A stretch of 64,000 nt of DNA from Trissonchulus latispiculum (GCA_030248195.1 JASAND010022074.1:1-64000); one strand, 5' to 3'; shown: positions 53,153 through 62,591, counted from the first letter of the stretch. Notes: generated by a model not told the origin, from the sequence alone. Program-made: numbers and translations.

Positions 53153-53244
53153 TACTTACCAGGAGTAGACGCAGCAGCAGAAAGAAACCTGCGGTTAGAG
53201 GACCATAAAATACAACGAACTGATGAGGCTATCACGCCAGACAT
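41619..53244 (-). CDS. ECHS1: Mitochondrial short-chain enoyl-CoA hydratase (gene span, 9 exons)
   Basis: Catalyses hydration of 2-trans-enoyl-CoA to L-3-hydroxyacyl-CoA in mitochondrial beta-oxidation and branched amino-acid breakdown. Nine exons (53160-53244, 47855-47964, 46445-46526, 45286-45413, 45033-45132, 44156-44260, 43446-43565, 42129-42196, 41619-41684) join with consistent phases and give 287 residues; the human protein has 290. The N-terminus [20 protein letters not shown] is a typical matrix-targeting peptide. Crotonase motifs are [18 protein letters not shown] (oxyanion-hole Ala about 95), NGFALGGGCEL (Gly138, catalytic Glu141) and [15 protein letters not shown] (catalytic Glu161). 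The C-terminus ([11 protein letters not shown]...) matches ECHS1 and not other crotonases. Intron 1 spans 5.2 kb of nested transposons, and another intron holds a LINE tail. Confidence 0.95.
42129..42196 (-). CDS. ECHS1: ECHS1 exon 8
   Basis: A 68-bp exon between TTTAG and GTTTGT. It is entered in phase 1, completing Ser with CA, and left in phase 0. It encodes [20 protein letters not shown] then AT, matching the human segment around KKLFYSTFATD. Its length fills exactly the gap between exons 7 and 9. Confidence 0.9.
42431..42612. mobile_element. Single arm of the CAAG/AATATG MITE family
   Basis: CAAGTAGGAAAAATGCTCC and three AATATGAGC blocks match one arm of the element at 49314-50084. The opposite arm is missing, so it is a solo arm within an ECHS1 intron. 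Confidence 0.8.
43446..43565 (-). CDS. ECHS1: ECHS1 exon 7
   Basis: Follows TTGTTTTAG and ends at GTTAGT. It encodes [20 protein letters not shown] and continues [19 protein letters not shown], matching the human AGLVSK...KESVNA stretch. Phase 1 in, phase 1 out. Confidence 0.93.
44156..44260 (-). CDS. ECHS1: ECHS1 exon 6
   Basis: Follows TTTTTCTTTCAG and ends at GTATAT. It encodes [20 protein letters not shown] then [15 protein letters not shown], among the most conserved parts of the family. Phase 1 in, phase 1 out. Confidence 0.95.
44428..44930 (-). pseudogene. Non-LTR retrotransposon C-terminal fragment in ECHS1 intron
   Basis: The minus strand reads [13 protein letters not shown], then [20 protein letters not shown], then [16 protein letters not shown]. 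This is the conserved C-terminal region that follows reverse transcriptase in many LINE clades. The 165 or so codons are uninterrupted to the stop at 44428. The reverse transcriptase and endonuclease domains are missing, so it is a 5'-truncated insertion. It is in the same orientation as ECHS1, within the intron between exons 5 and 6, and is unlikely to be expressed on its own. Confidence 0.85.
45033..45132 (-). CDS. ECHS1: ECHS1 exon 5 with both catalytic glutamates
   Basis: Follows CTGTGTTTCAG and ends at GTTAGT. It encodes [20 protein letters not shown] then [13 protein letters not shown]. Glu141 and Glu161 are 20 residues apart, as are the two catalytic glutamates of rat and human ECHS1. 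Confidence 0.95.
45286..45413 (-). CDS. ECHS1: ECHS1 exon 4
   Basis: Follows CCATTGTTTAG and ends at GTAGTT. It encodes [20 protein letters not shown] then [20 protein letters not shown] and FA, covering the oxyanion-hole alanine and the start of the NGxAxGGG motif. Confidence 0.94.
45507..45896 (-). other. Unassigned open segment in ECHS1 intron
   Basis: About 390 bp of normal-complexity, GC-richer sequence is open on both strands (minus 45507-45896; plus 45625-46158). On the plus strand it ends at a possible donor (CCAG|GTAAAG). On the minus strand it contains GGTTCCAATCC, close to a Pol III B box. It may be a captured exon fragment, a pseudogene or a SINE-like sequence. I recognise no protein family. 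Confidence 0.35.
46445..46526 (-). CDS. ECHS1: ECHS1 exon 3
   Basis: Follows GCTTCTTTCAG and ends at GTTAGT. It encodes [20 protein letters not shown] then GSEKAFA, matching the human ALKTFEED...VLTGGDKAFAA segment. Phase 0 in, phase 1 out. Confidence 0.94.
46660..46860. mobile_element. Decayed arm of the CAAG/AATATG MITE family
   Basis: GGAGCATTGGGAAATAATATGG, GTGAGGGCGAGATTACAAAATC and CAAGAGGACTAAGTT follow the order of the arm at 14034-14218 with many changes. No second arm is visible. Confidence 0.65.
47855..47964 (-). CDS. ECHS1: ECHS1 exon 2
   Basis: Follows TTAATTTCAG and ends at GTAACG. It encodes [20 protein letters not shown] then [16 protein letters not shown], the first crotonase beta-alpha unit. 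The usually conserved Pro of NRPKALNAL is Arg here. Confidence 0.94.
47989..48023 (-). repeat. Degenerate CATATTATAGGG terminal hairpin
   Basis: On the minus strand CATATTATAGGGCCGC faces a decayed partner GTTCCCTGTGATG. It matches the ends at 3660, 16602 and 58626. It lies 25 bp upstream of ECHS1 exon 2, so an element ends almost at the splice acceptor. Confidence 0.6.
48136..48167 (-). repeat. CATATTAT-type hairpin, reverse orientation
   Basis: On the minus strand TATTATGGGGGGC pairs with GCTCCCCCATGATA around a small loop. It follows, in minus orientation, the array at 48800-49170. Confidence 0.7.
48800..49170 (-). repeat. 153-bp minisatellite, about 2.4 copies
   Basis: CTTGCCCTTATATAG recurs at 48961 and 49114 (period 153). 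Each copy contains, on the minus strand, ATCGTGTTCAGCGACCCCGAT, the same block found beside the arrays at 15.9 and 57.9 kb. CTGCA/GCAGC-rich stretches fill the unit. Confidence 0.85.
49314..50084. mobile_element. Long-TIR MITE (CAAG/AATATG family), complete
   Basis: The arms of about 180 bp (49314-49496 and 49905-50084) are inverted, starting CAAGCAGGAAAAATGCTCC and containing three AATATGAGC blocks. The 410-bp centre is AT-rich. Two apparent ORFs with the same N-terminus are mirror products of the arms. It is located in ECHS1 intron 1. Confidence 0.9.
51359..51653. mobile_element. G-rich CTGGCATT MITE, nested
   Basis: The ends CTGGCATTCTTTTAG and CCCTAAAAATGCCAG flank C/G-runs and an AT centre shared with 1453-1866. 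Comparison with the empty site in the copy at 10750 suggests a 5-bp duplication GAAAT. Confidence 0.88.
51731..52471. mobile_element. hAT-type element, nested
   Basis: The ends CACTAGCGTAGATAC and GTATCTACGCTACTG are flanked by a perfect 8-bp duplication ATCTCACG (51723-51730 and 52472-52479). The unoccupied sequence is present near 11025 in the other piggyBac-like copy. GC-rich ends with GGGGGCGGGGGGCGG surround an AT-rich centre. It is non-coding. Confidence 0.93.
53097..53150. repeat. (TA)27 microsatellite next to ECHS1 exon 1 donor
   Basis: A pure TA tract of about 54 bp starts 10 bases inside intron 1, immediately after the donor GTAAGTACG. Confidence 0.95.
53160..53244 (-). CDS. ECHS1: ECHS1 exon 1, mitochondrial targeting peptide
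   Basis: The ATG at 53244 opens [20 protein letters not shown] then LSAAASTP. The sequence is rich in Arg, Ser and Ala without acidic residues, with an RRF|LS-type processing site. It ends at the consensus donor GTAAGT after one base of a Gly codon, exactly the phase needed by exon 2. The frame upstream of the ATG remains open, but the upstream part lacks similarity to the family. Confidence 0.85.
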
Positions 53245-55020
53245 GCCTAAAACATTAACACACCAGCACAGTGCCTTATGGGCGACTTGAAAGGTAATGC
53301 GAAAACAAAAACAGAAATCCGGATTATCCCCTGAAATTTTCGACCCCTCTGGCTCTGCCCCCAGAAACGAATTTTTTACTGACCCACCAGAAACCCATAC
53401 GATGGTGTTGATGGCGACAAAATGGGACGGGGTTCGAAACATGTAGAGAGGGAGGTCTGGCTAAATAGGGGGAAACCGATTTAGAGGGAGGGGTAAGAAA
53501 ACTTGTCAAGGCGGTGGTGTGTCACCGAAAAATAGGTATTTTGGAAAACATAAAAAATATATATTCCAAGTTTTAAAAGATTTCAAGCAATTTTTGCTAA
53601 TTTTTGACATTTTCCGAAGAATTTCCAATATATAGTCAGGGGGGGAACATGACGGAAAAGAGGGGAAAAACATGGTCGCCTACTCCCCAACCATAGCAGT
53701 TGCAGCTGTCTAGTATAGCCCATTAGAAAGAGCAAGTCTAGAAGTATACCCTACAGTACCAGATTGGTTTCTAAGTTTGATTCTGTAAGTACAGTACTTG
53801 ACCAAAGTTGACCTCCCAAAATTGGCCAAAATGCTAAGGATTTTCGAAAGTTTGCAAGTATATATCTAACCATCCATCTGGCTACTATAAATTTGCATGC
53901 TGGCATAATTCTACTTGCTCTATGACATGGCAATAGTGATTTTCCCCTACGTGCACCCAGTAAAAAATTTGACCATGTTTTCCCCCACATAGGGTCCACT
54001 AGAGCGGGGAAAAACATGGTGACCAAATTTTCAAATTTTGCGTATATATGCTTCAGGAAGGCGTAACTAATGCTTCTATAGGAAAGAGAATGCTTTAAAA
54101 CCGCTAAAAAACTCAAAATATGCCAACTTTGAGCATTTTTGAAGCTTCTAGCTCGAAAATTTGATTTGCAGCATCAACATGCCAGGTTTCATAAGTTTCT
54201 ATGGTAAAAATGAAAATTTTGAAAAAACTTAAAAAATGATGGGATATTGCAATTTTTAACACAACTAACTTATTTCTAGCGATCTTCTGCATATTATGGC
54301 CAGTTCCCAGCAGGTTTCATGCCCAAACAGGTTAGGTACGGCGGATTTGGCATTTAGACCAAAAAATCGAGTTTTATATGTAGTCAAGCGGGAAAAAAAC
54401 CCACTTTTCAGATTTTTGGGCAGAACGTTTTAATGGTTTGACATATCGAAATGCTGATTATACAGGTCGCTAGGCCTAGTCGTAAGCTTTCTTATGAGCT
54501 ATAGAACACCTCTGTAGGGTGTGCCGTTAGCAAGAAAATTGTCCCAAACTGGCGGGGAAAAACCCAATGCGGGAAAAAACCCATATAGCAAGGTTCACAA
54601 AAAAATCACCCCGAAAATTCACAAAAAAATCACCCACCTAGACGGCTAACAACAAGCCGCAGCCGGAAAATTTTTTGCATGGTAATAGCCACAAGTCCCA
54701 ACCCCAACATATGTAAGTTTGGCTGCCGAGGCTCAATTCCTCCGACTAGGGTGCCCAAAATAGTCGACCCACCCAAAATCGGACAACTCCGGACCAAAAT
54801 TGAAATTTTTGCTGGTACTCACTATGGACTTTGCGCAGGTACCCCATATTATGCATGTGACATGTCCTAACTCTAAGCTATCCAACCATATATTGGATTC
54901 CCTGCCAGGTCCTCTGGGTTCGCCACCGGTGGGTGATTTTTTTTGTGAACAAGTTCACAAAAGAAAAATCACTATCAACTTTTTGTAAAATGCCTCTGGG
55001 GCAACCGCTAGGGTAAAACT

Positions 55021-55250
55021 AATGCCAAATTCGAGCTCAGCCACCCGGAAAACCTATATAGAGCATGTTTTAGGTACCTCAACCCCCTTCTGGCAGACGG
55101 TCCGGCCGATGGACCCGGCCCGGACCCTCCGGACCCAGGGGGTGGTCAGGATCACCTATCTGGGCAAAAGCTACCTAAAAACTAATGCCAAATTTGAATT
55201 CTACGCACCGAAAAACCTATATAGGCGAGTTTTTAGGCTTCTTGGACCTT
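55021..55250. repeat. 164-bp tandem duplication related to the 2.6-kb array
   Basis: ATGCCAAATT and AAAACCTATATAG recur 164 bp apart (55021 and 55185). The AAAACCTATA... block and period resemble the 163-bp unit at 2606-3090. Confidence 0.6.
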
Positions 55251-55269
55251 GAAATAAAATTTTTGGTCA

Positions 55270-55320
55270 GTCACGTGACCCCGACCCAGGTCACGTGACC
55301 CTAGGCCAAGTCACGTGACC
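55270..55320. repeat. Three GTCACGTGACC palindromes at exact 20-bp spacing
   Basis: GTCACGTGACC occurs at 55270, 55290 and 55310. GTCACGTGAC is a perfect palindrome containing the CACGTG E-box. Sequence between copies differs, so the core is more conserved than the spacers. Confidence 0.8.
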
Positions 55321-56020
55321 ATTCCAGATACGAAATTACGCCGCCAAATTGTTTGTTCTGTGCTTACTAGAGCAATAGAACACAAAATAAGTGGATTCCT
55401 AGCTTCCTGGTATCAATAATAAACGTCAAGCACATTGGCCTGGGTAGCCACTTTGGACCCGGGGGCCGAGAACCAAAATTCGAAGTTCAGCCTGTGCAAA
55501 AAAAACTTGGGGGTCCAAATTTTTTTACATAATAACACTATGGACTATGCTCTATTTATGCATGAAAAGAAAAATTTCCTAGCTATATCCTGAGATCAGA
55601 TCCGGTGGTGATTTTTTTGTGAACGAGTGATTTTTTTGTGAATTCGTTCACAAAAAAAAAATCACAAAAATTTTTTATTACTCACGCTACACGAGGGCTA
55701 CCGGCATGAAATTTGCACCATATGTAGAGGGGGTCACTACCGTTCCATACGTACCAAAAGTTTTTCGATCGGACTTCATTTGCAAAATTGCCAGCAAAAA
55801 TTCGATATATATATATTTGATTTTTTTTGTGAACCTTGCTATATATATGCGGGAAAAAACCCACCCCAAAAATTTTTGGCAAGCTGCCAGGAGCATTTCT
55901 AACCATTCCAAATGAAAGAGCGGGTTGTTTTTAGTATATACAACTGCATCAAAATATATTAGTTTTTGTATTAAAATTGAGGTCATATGGTCATTTGAAA
56001 ATGTTGTATCTTTAACACAT

Positions 56021-56729
56021 ACAAGAATAAAAATGCTCCGATGGAGCATGAAAAATGCAATATGGGTGACACTGGGTTTTAAGCGGACAGAGGACTAGGT
56101 TTTAAAACGTTAATATGGGAGTGGCAGGTTGTAAATACCAGGAGGACTAGGTTAAACGCGCACTAATATGGACCAGCTTCGCTGAACAACCCATATTCGC
56201 GGAAACTGTCCGGACTGATGCTGGTGGCAGTTCTTCAGTAACAGTTTACCAATTTGTGAGCATAGCTCTGCGTCTGCAACAGTTGTATTCGTAATACTTA
56301 ATAATTACATAATTAATACAACTTACAACCCAACTTAATTTAATTAATTTAATTAATGCATATAATCCAACACTTAATACCACATATGCAGTAAAAATTG
56401 GTGTCACAAATCCCGCTCTGGCAGTTCAGTATACAGCGCTTGAAGTATATAAAGCATAATATTTCAAAATCAGCAAGCTCGCCTGGAAAGCTGACGAATT
56501 TAGAACTTAAGACAATAATGGTCAAATGCGGAGTGGAGCATGCGTACCCGCGAATATGGGTTGTTCAGCGAAGCTGGTCCATATTAGTGCGCGTTTAACC
56601 TAGTCCTCCTGGTATTTACAACCTGCCACTCCCATATTAACGTTTTAAAACCTTGTCCTCTGTCCGCTTAAAACCCAGTGTCACCCATATTGCATTTTTC
56701 ATGCTCCATCGGAGCATTTTTATTCTTGT
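56021..56729. mobile_element. Long-TIR MITE (CAAG/AATATG family), complete
   Basis: The arms of about 195 bp (56021-56215 and 56540-56729) are inverted, starting ACAAGAATAAAAATGCTCC. Each contains the ATGCTCC/GGAGCAT hairpin and three AATATGG blocks, two of them followed by AGGACTAGGTT. The centre of about 330 bp is AT-rich. The right arm is nearly the same as 38-219. Confidence 0.92.
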
Positions 56730-56954
56730 CCTATTTCATTTTTAAGGTTCTCAGTAAACCTTAAGCAAAATGTTAAAGCTTTATGAAAGAAACTTTAAAA
56801 TTCCCCCAATAATTACGTAACAGTCAACCAAGCCATAGAACAAAGAAGCTTGAAAAGTACCAATTTCTCCCTTTTTCTTGATTTTGGCAGAAAAACCCTC
56901 ATCTACTACAAACAAGAATATTTTAGAAAGTTGCAGAAAGTTATCTGTAGTTTG

Positions 56955-57620
56955 TTATAAGCCATATGCTGTACTTCCGCAGCACTCTACTGCAGCGCAA
57001 CCAGACGCAGGCGTCACTGCCAAAGTAGTAGACTTATTCGGCATGATTTGTAATGCTATTCTGCACTTGTCTGCAGAATTTCAGACGATTGCAACTTTTG
57101 TGTAGCTAGTTATATATAGGCTGTGCTGTACTTCCGCAGCACTCTTGCAGTGCAACCAGACGCAAACGTCACTGCCAAGAAAGGAGACTTATACGGCATC
57201 ATTTCCAATGCTATTCTGCACGTGTCTGCAGAATTTCAGACGATTGCAACTTTTGTGTAGCTAGTTATAGGCCGTGCTGTACTTCCGCAGCACTCTACTG
57301 CAGTGCAACCAGACGCAAACGCCACTGCCAAGAAAGGAGACTTATACGGCATCATTTCCAATGCTATTCTGCACATGTCTGCAGAATTTCAGACGATTGC
57401 AACTTTTGTGTAGCTAGTTATAGGCCGTGCTGTACTTCCGCAGCACTCTACTGCAGTGCAACCAGACGCAAACGTCACTGCCAAGAAAGGAGACTTATAC
57501 GGCATCATTTCCAATGCTATTCTGCACGTGTCTGCAGAATGCCAGACGATTGCAAGTTATCTGTAGTTAGTTATAGGCCGTGCTGTACTTCTGCAGCACT
57601 CTACTGCAGCGCAACCATGT
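56955..57620. repeat. 153-bp minisatellite, five copies
   Basis: GCTGTACTTCxGCAGCACTCT recurs at 56968, 57125, 57276, 57429 and 57582 (spacing 151-157). The unit is rich in CTGCAG. The array is followed by GCTCATCGTGTTCAGCGACCCCGAT at 57936 and, 690 bp later, the hairpin at 58626. Confidence 0.93.
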
Positions 57621-58625
57621 AGTAACATCGTAATAAGTATACGAAACCTATCTATAATAGTTTGTCATGTCCTAAACTATCTGTATGCCGAATTTCAAAT
57701 GCCAGTGACAAATGAATAACTTGTTATCGACGGTGCTGTGTTTGGGGCAGCACATACAGCACGGTGGAAGCTAGAGAGTGCGCCAACCAACATAGCTACA
57801 GTTCCCCCTTACTACAGACACTACTATCACCAAGTTTCATATGTTTAGCCGTTTACAGTAAGTCTACAGACAGCGTGCTATGGTTGCTGCATAACTGTAC
57901 AGCACGATAGCAGCACCGCACGGCGCTGCGACTATGCTCATCGTGTTCAGCGACCCCGATAACCCTTATATGCGTCCCACTATATGGCCCAAAACAGCAT
58001 ATTTAGGCCTATTTTTGACTATTTCCTGTAGAGTTGGGACTTAGAAATTTTCCGAAAATGGCTATATATTTGGCCGGACCAACTTTGGGCCGGCCGCCTG
58101 AACGATCCCGGACAGATATCGAAAATCGCCCTCGTTATGACACGCTACCTATCCCAAAGTTTCTTATGCAACTAGCCGCGTCTCTCTAGCTTGTTCCCTG
58201 AGCCCTGTAGCCGTGACACAAAATTGGCCTTTTTTGGCCATCTTAGCGGTCAGGCCACCTTTGGCCGGCCGCACAGGTGGCCGGCCGGGCCGGGCAGCGG
58301 AAAATTGTCCAAAAGGTACGTTAACACAAATACTACTCTCAGAAAAACCAAACTTCACCGGCTGAAAATGCCCACATCGTTCAGTTAGTGAGTTAGACTA
58401 AAACGGCTTCCCCAAGCGTGACTTACACGGAAAAAAAAACAAACGGACCTAACTTGTCCGGAAGCGAAAATTTTCAAAGTTGAAAATTTTGACCAAAACT
58501 TTTTTGCTACTTGTTGTACTCGTCGTGCTGATTCCAACGATACCAAATTTGTCTAGTTTGGTTGAGTATTTAGCTGGCACGGTGCTCGAACGGGTCTCTA
58601 AGGGCCGCGCTGAGCCTTTTACACC

Positions 58626-58665
58626 CATATTATAGGGGGAGCGCTATCGCGCCCCCCTATAATAA
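58626..58665. repeat. Terminal hairpin CATATTATAGGGG family
   Basis: TATTATAGGGGG and GCGC pair with GCGC and CCCCCTATAATA, with one mismatch, around a TATC loop. It is preceded by GGGCCGCGCTGAGCCTTTTACACC, shared with the element ending at 16602. Confidence 0.88.
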
Positions 58666-59719
58666 ACATAGGCAAATTTTGGAAATTTTTATAAAATTGT
58701 TTATTTTCGGCAGTTTAAGCATCCTATCGTGTGGAAAACGTGTTTTTCTTGTATTTACAGCCAAACTAGACCCATTTTAAGGCAAAAATAAGCATTTTTG
58801 GTCAAAATTGAAATTTTGGCTTGAAATGGCACCGTGTCCGATTTAGACCCCCTGGACCACCCATAACAGTACGAACCCAGGTAAAACCTATACCAATTTA
58901 ATCTATAGGCTCTATTAAACAAATGTATGTATTGGTTTGACCTTTCCGGTCAATGGTTAGAAAAAAATTTAATTTTGAAAAGTGGGTTTTTTTTCCCGCC
59001 GTGGGTTTTTCCCCGCCAACTCCAGGTCACCCCCAGGTCGCACCGGAGGAGTCAGAGCAGTGTGACATATATATCATCATGAAGCGCAACAGATTCCCTA
59101 CAAGTACATATAATCCGCTTTGGTCTAAGTCTTTCCAGTAGTTCAGGGTGGCCCGGCAAAGTTTGCCAAATTTCGGCACTTGGTCGGACCAAAATTTTCA
59201 AAAAATTTCAAAGTCCCAAAAATTTGCAGGGAAGCAGTGGGAGCAACCATAATACACCCTCCAGGGTTATTATTTTGGATGCTCTTCAAGATAGGCTATT
59301 AAAATCCTAGATAGCTCATACCGGTAAGCCCACACTGGGGGGGTGGGTTTTTTCCCGCATTGGCGAGTGGGTTTTTTCCCGCTTGACTACAAGCTTGTTG
59401 TGACGCTAGAATGGTGCCTAGGTAGTTTTGCACGCTAAAAACAGCTGAAACAACGCTTTTAAACCAATCTAAATGGCTGCCTGCTAGAAATCCGTGCCAT
59501 ATTTTTCCCCGCACCATGTTTTTCCCCGATTCGCGGGTAAAAAAAACATGGACAAATCCTGTTACTACCAAAGCTGAGAGAGGTGTAAGAGAAGTTTGAA
59601 TATACGATTGGATAGGTATTTGCCCACGGTACGTAACGGTCTACTCAAACCGATCCAAATCCAAACGAAGAAAAAGTTGGAGGCTTGCTTCTCTATTCAT
59701 GTTCCCCCCCCTGACTATA

Positions 59720-60531
59720 CGTATATTTGACAAAACATTTAAAAAAACTTAAGGGTCTAAAAATTGCCAGAGGAGGGTCGAAGGCCGGTTTTGAGGGAGG
59801 GGTAGTCACAGGATTTTATCAAAATTTTGTCTGTGCATTTTAGTGTGCTTTTTAAGAAATGTGTTTTTAAAATCTGTGTTTTTCGTGAAATTAGCTTTTC
59901 GCAGTATTAACACGGTTTTAACGTTTTTTACAGCATTTATAACAATATTTAGCATTTTTCGCGTATTACAGAAGAAATACAAAACATATATTATTGCTTG
60001 CTTAGTCATTATTTCAATGTTCTGAACGTTAAATATTTGTGTTGAAGACGTATACGTATATACGTACATTTTTGCGCTACAATGGGGGTCGACTGGTAGG
60101 GTTGAGCATCGAAAAACGTCCCGGAAAAAAAGGATTTTTTCCGTTTTTTCCTTGTTTCCGGAGGGTCGGGAAAAAACGAAAAATTTTACCATTCTGGAAA
60201 GTTTTAGAAGTGTTCAAATGAAAAATTTTATTGATTTTTCTCAAATTTTGTTCATTTTTTCCAAATTATTAGCTTTTCTTTGAGTTTGCTGTTATTTTGA
60301 AGCCAGAATTTAATTTGAAGTTTTCTTAATTTTTCATAAAGGGCTCAGCTTTTTTAAGTAATTGCCAGTTCAAATAGAAACTTTTTATTTAACTGGTCAA
60401 TTTAAACATTTCAGCTAACCGCTATGCTCTTAATTACAACACACCACTGTTCTTTGTTGCTACAAAACTGAAATTTTGGACTTGGAAACATGTTGGCAAT
60501 CAAGTTTTCTAGTTTGACAACCATGTCGAAT
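59720..60531. other. No gene recognised
   Basis: AT-rich sequence between two large elements. I see no coding exon or element ends that I can pair. Confidence 0.6.
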
Positions 60532-60554
60532 CAGTGGCGGCGCCAGGTGGGGGA

Positions 60555-61073
60555 GGGGCGGGGCGGGGGCCCCGGCGACCCTTTGGGGTGTCGGCTCCCC
60601 CTAGAAAAAATTTTCAGCTGTTTATTTGCAAAATTTGAGCATAGTTTCCCTGGAACTTAGGGTCTCGGGTCGGGAGGGGGGTAAATCTTGGGATTTTGGT
60701 GGTCGACCCTCGAAATGTGATGGGGGTACCCATAGGTGCATATACCGGGGGGGGGGTAGGGGGGGAACCCCTTCCCCAAATGGAAAAAATTTGATTTTTT
60801 TTTTATTGTTTTCTAATTTGAAAACAATTAGAAAACTATTAGAAAACGATTAGAAAACAATTTGAATATTGTTTTCTAATTATTTTCTACATTAGAAAAC
60901 AATTAGAAATTAATTAGAAAACAATTAGAAAAATTTCATAACTGTAGAAAACAATTAGAAAAAATTAAATTTTTTCTAATTGTTTTCTAGAAATGGGCTT
61001 CGTGTGGGGGCGGGGCGGGGGCCCCGGCGACCCTTTGGGGTGTCGGCTCCCCCTAGAAAAAATTTTCAGCTGT
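60555..61073. repeat. 67-bp direct duplication flanking a TTAGAAAACAA array
   Basis: The blocks 60555-60621 and 61007-61073 are identical over 67 bp (starting GGGGCGGGGCGGGGGCCCCG). Between them, 60790-60990 holds about ten copies of TTAGAAAACAA or its complement. Confidence 0.85.
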
Positions 61074-62081
61074 GTTGTTGAATAGTGAGGAGATAGGCTG
61101 GCTCGGGGCGGGAGGGGGGGAAGGGGGGTTTGGGGGGTGGGGGGGGGGGGGGGGGCGGGGGGGGGGGGGGGGGGAAGATGGAAGAGTGCCGACCCCACCC
61201 TCGAAATTTTGGAGGCAGACCCCACCCCCAAATGGCCAAATCCCAGACCCCATCCACCCAAATTTGCCAGACCCCACCCTCAAAATTTTGAAAAATTTGC
61301 CTTAAAATTAGCAAAAATTAGAATTTTTTTGGAAAAATTCGAAATTTTTGCAAAAAATCCAAGTTTTTTCGAACAAATGAGCAAAAATGAAGAAATATTT
61401 TTGATTTTTAGTTGGAAATGACGCATTTTTAGCAAATTTGCTAATTTTTTCTAAATTTTTGACCAAACAATTTTTTACCCTCCCACCCAAATTCGATTTT
61501 TCCGGACCCCACCCCACCTCAAAACGGCTGACCCCATCCACCCTAATTTCGGCTACCCCCTCCTCAACGTTTTCTCAAGGTACACCTACGGGGGAAACCC
61601 CTCCAACCCCCCCCCCAGAATTTGGACAAATGGCCAAAAAAAGCAAAATTTTCTGTAATTTAGCCCTTTTTTTCTTCAAAATAATGCTTGTATTTAACGT
61701 TTTAGGCGTTTTTGCACGGTTTTAAAGCGATTTTAAGCCACAATTTGAGAAAATTTTTTCAAAAAATGACCATTTTTCAGCCAAAATTAGCTAGCTTTTT
61801 GGGTCCAAAAAACGTTGGCGGGGTTTCGGGGGGGGGGGGGTAGCCGAAAGTTGAGCGAGGGTAAGTCAAAAAATCGGAGGGGGGGGTAAAGTAAAGTTGG
61901 TCGAAAATTTGGGGGGGGGGGGTAACTACCCCCCGACCCCCTCCCCAAAGGAAACTATGAATTTGAGTGTTTTTAAAAAATTTTTTAAAAACTCGGCAAT
62001 TTTTTGCTAAAAATAGAACAATTTTGGCACTTATAAAGATGGGGTGGGGGGACAAAAATTTTGCCTTCGTCTCCCCTTATG

Positions 62082-62591
62082 GTTCGAAAAAATTTTTTGT
62101 CTCCGATTTGGATGAGAAGGTGCCACCAGGGCAAATCGAAGTCTCTGATTTCAAAAACCGAATCGAGAGATCGATCCGATCAATCGAACGATCAGTAGCA
62201 TCGATCGATCAAAATCTATCAAAAATTTTTTGTCTCCGATTTCGGCGAAAAGTCGCCTTCCAAATTTGCGGGCGAAATTTCATGAAAATAGATCATGCGT
62301 CCTCAAAACTCGATTTTCATCATTTTTTTCTAAAATCGTCTATAAGTCGAAGTTGGCAGCTCTGATCGAAATTTCGACTACAGATTCGGAATCAGTGCCC
62401 CCGAAATAGGCGACTTCACGAAAATCGGAGACAAAAAATTTTTTGATCGATTTTGATCCATCGATTCTACTGATCAATCAATTGATCGGATCAATCTCTC
62501 GCTTCGATTTTTGAAATCAGCGACCTCGACTTACCTATGTAGATGGCATGGCACCTTCTCATCCAAATCGGAGACAAAAAATTTTTCGAAC
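62082..62591. mobile_element. 510-bp inverted-repeat element with GATC-rich arms
   Basis: GTTCGAAAAAATTTTTTGTC and TCCGATTTGGATGAGAAGGTG at the left are mirrored at the right end. The arms of about 150 bp include GAGAGATCGATCCGATCAAT-type GATC-rich stretches. A fragment of the same arm occurs at 9035-9070. It is nested within 60532-62736. Confidence 0.85.

Larger units (their letters stand above)
54562..55862. mobile_element. Inner inverted-repeat element(s) with GTGATTTTTTTGTGAAC motif
   Basis: GCGGGAAAAAACCCATATAG at 54565 followed by GTTCACAAAAAAATCAC is mirrored by TTTTTTGTGAACCTTGCTAT and GCGGGAAAAAACCC at 55819-55862. Further facing copies of the GTGATTTTTTTGTGAAC word lie near 54940 and 55605-55670, suggesting two or three abutting or nested units. 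Confidence 0.55.
53635..59715. mobile_element. Composite of nested inverted repeats, about 6.1 kb
   Basis: The outer ends TATAGTCAGGGGGGGAACATG and the inverse at 59697-59719 face each other, flanked by TA. Inside are further facing pairs. GGGGAAAAACATGGT occurs near 53655 and 54015, with its inverse near 59510. GTAGTCAAGCGGGAAAAAA at 54381 faces its inverse at 59394. GGCGGGGAAAAACCCA near 54550 faces its inverse near 59005. GTTCACAAAAAAATCACC at 54593 faces copies near 54940 and 55820. I read this as transposons inserted into each other. No transposase frame is present. Confidence 0.6.

Noticed and set aside
53026..53442. Frames with long YIYIYI runs
   Set aside because: Translation of the (TA)27 tract. 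Only the part at 53160-53244 is coding, as ECHS1 exon 1.
61053..61305. Poly-Pro and poly-Gly proteins
   Set aside because: They translate G/C homopolymer runs of a transposon, read on both strands, without conserved residues.
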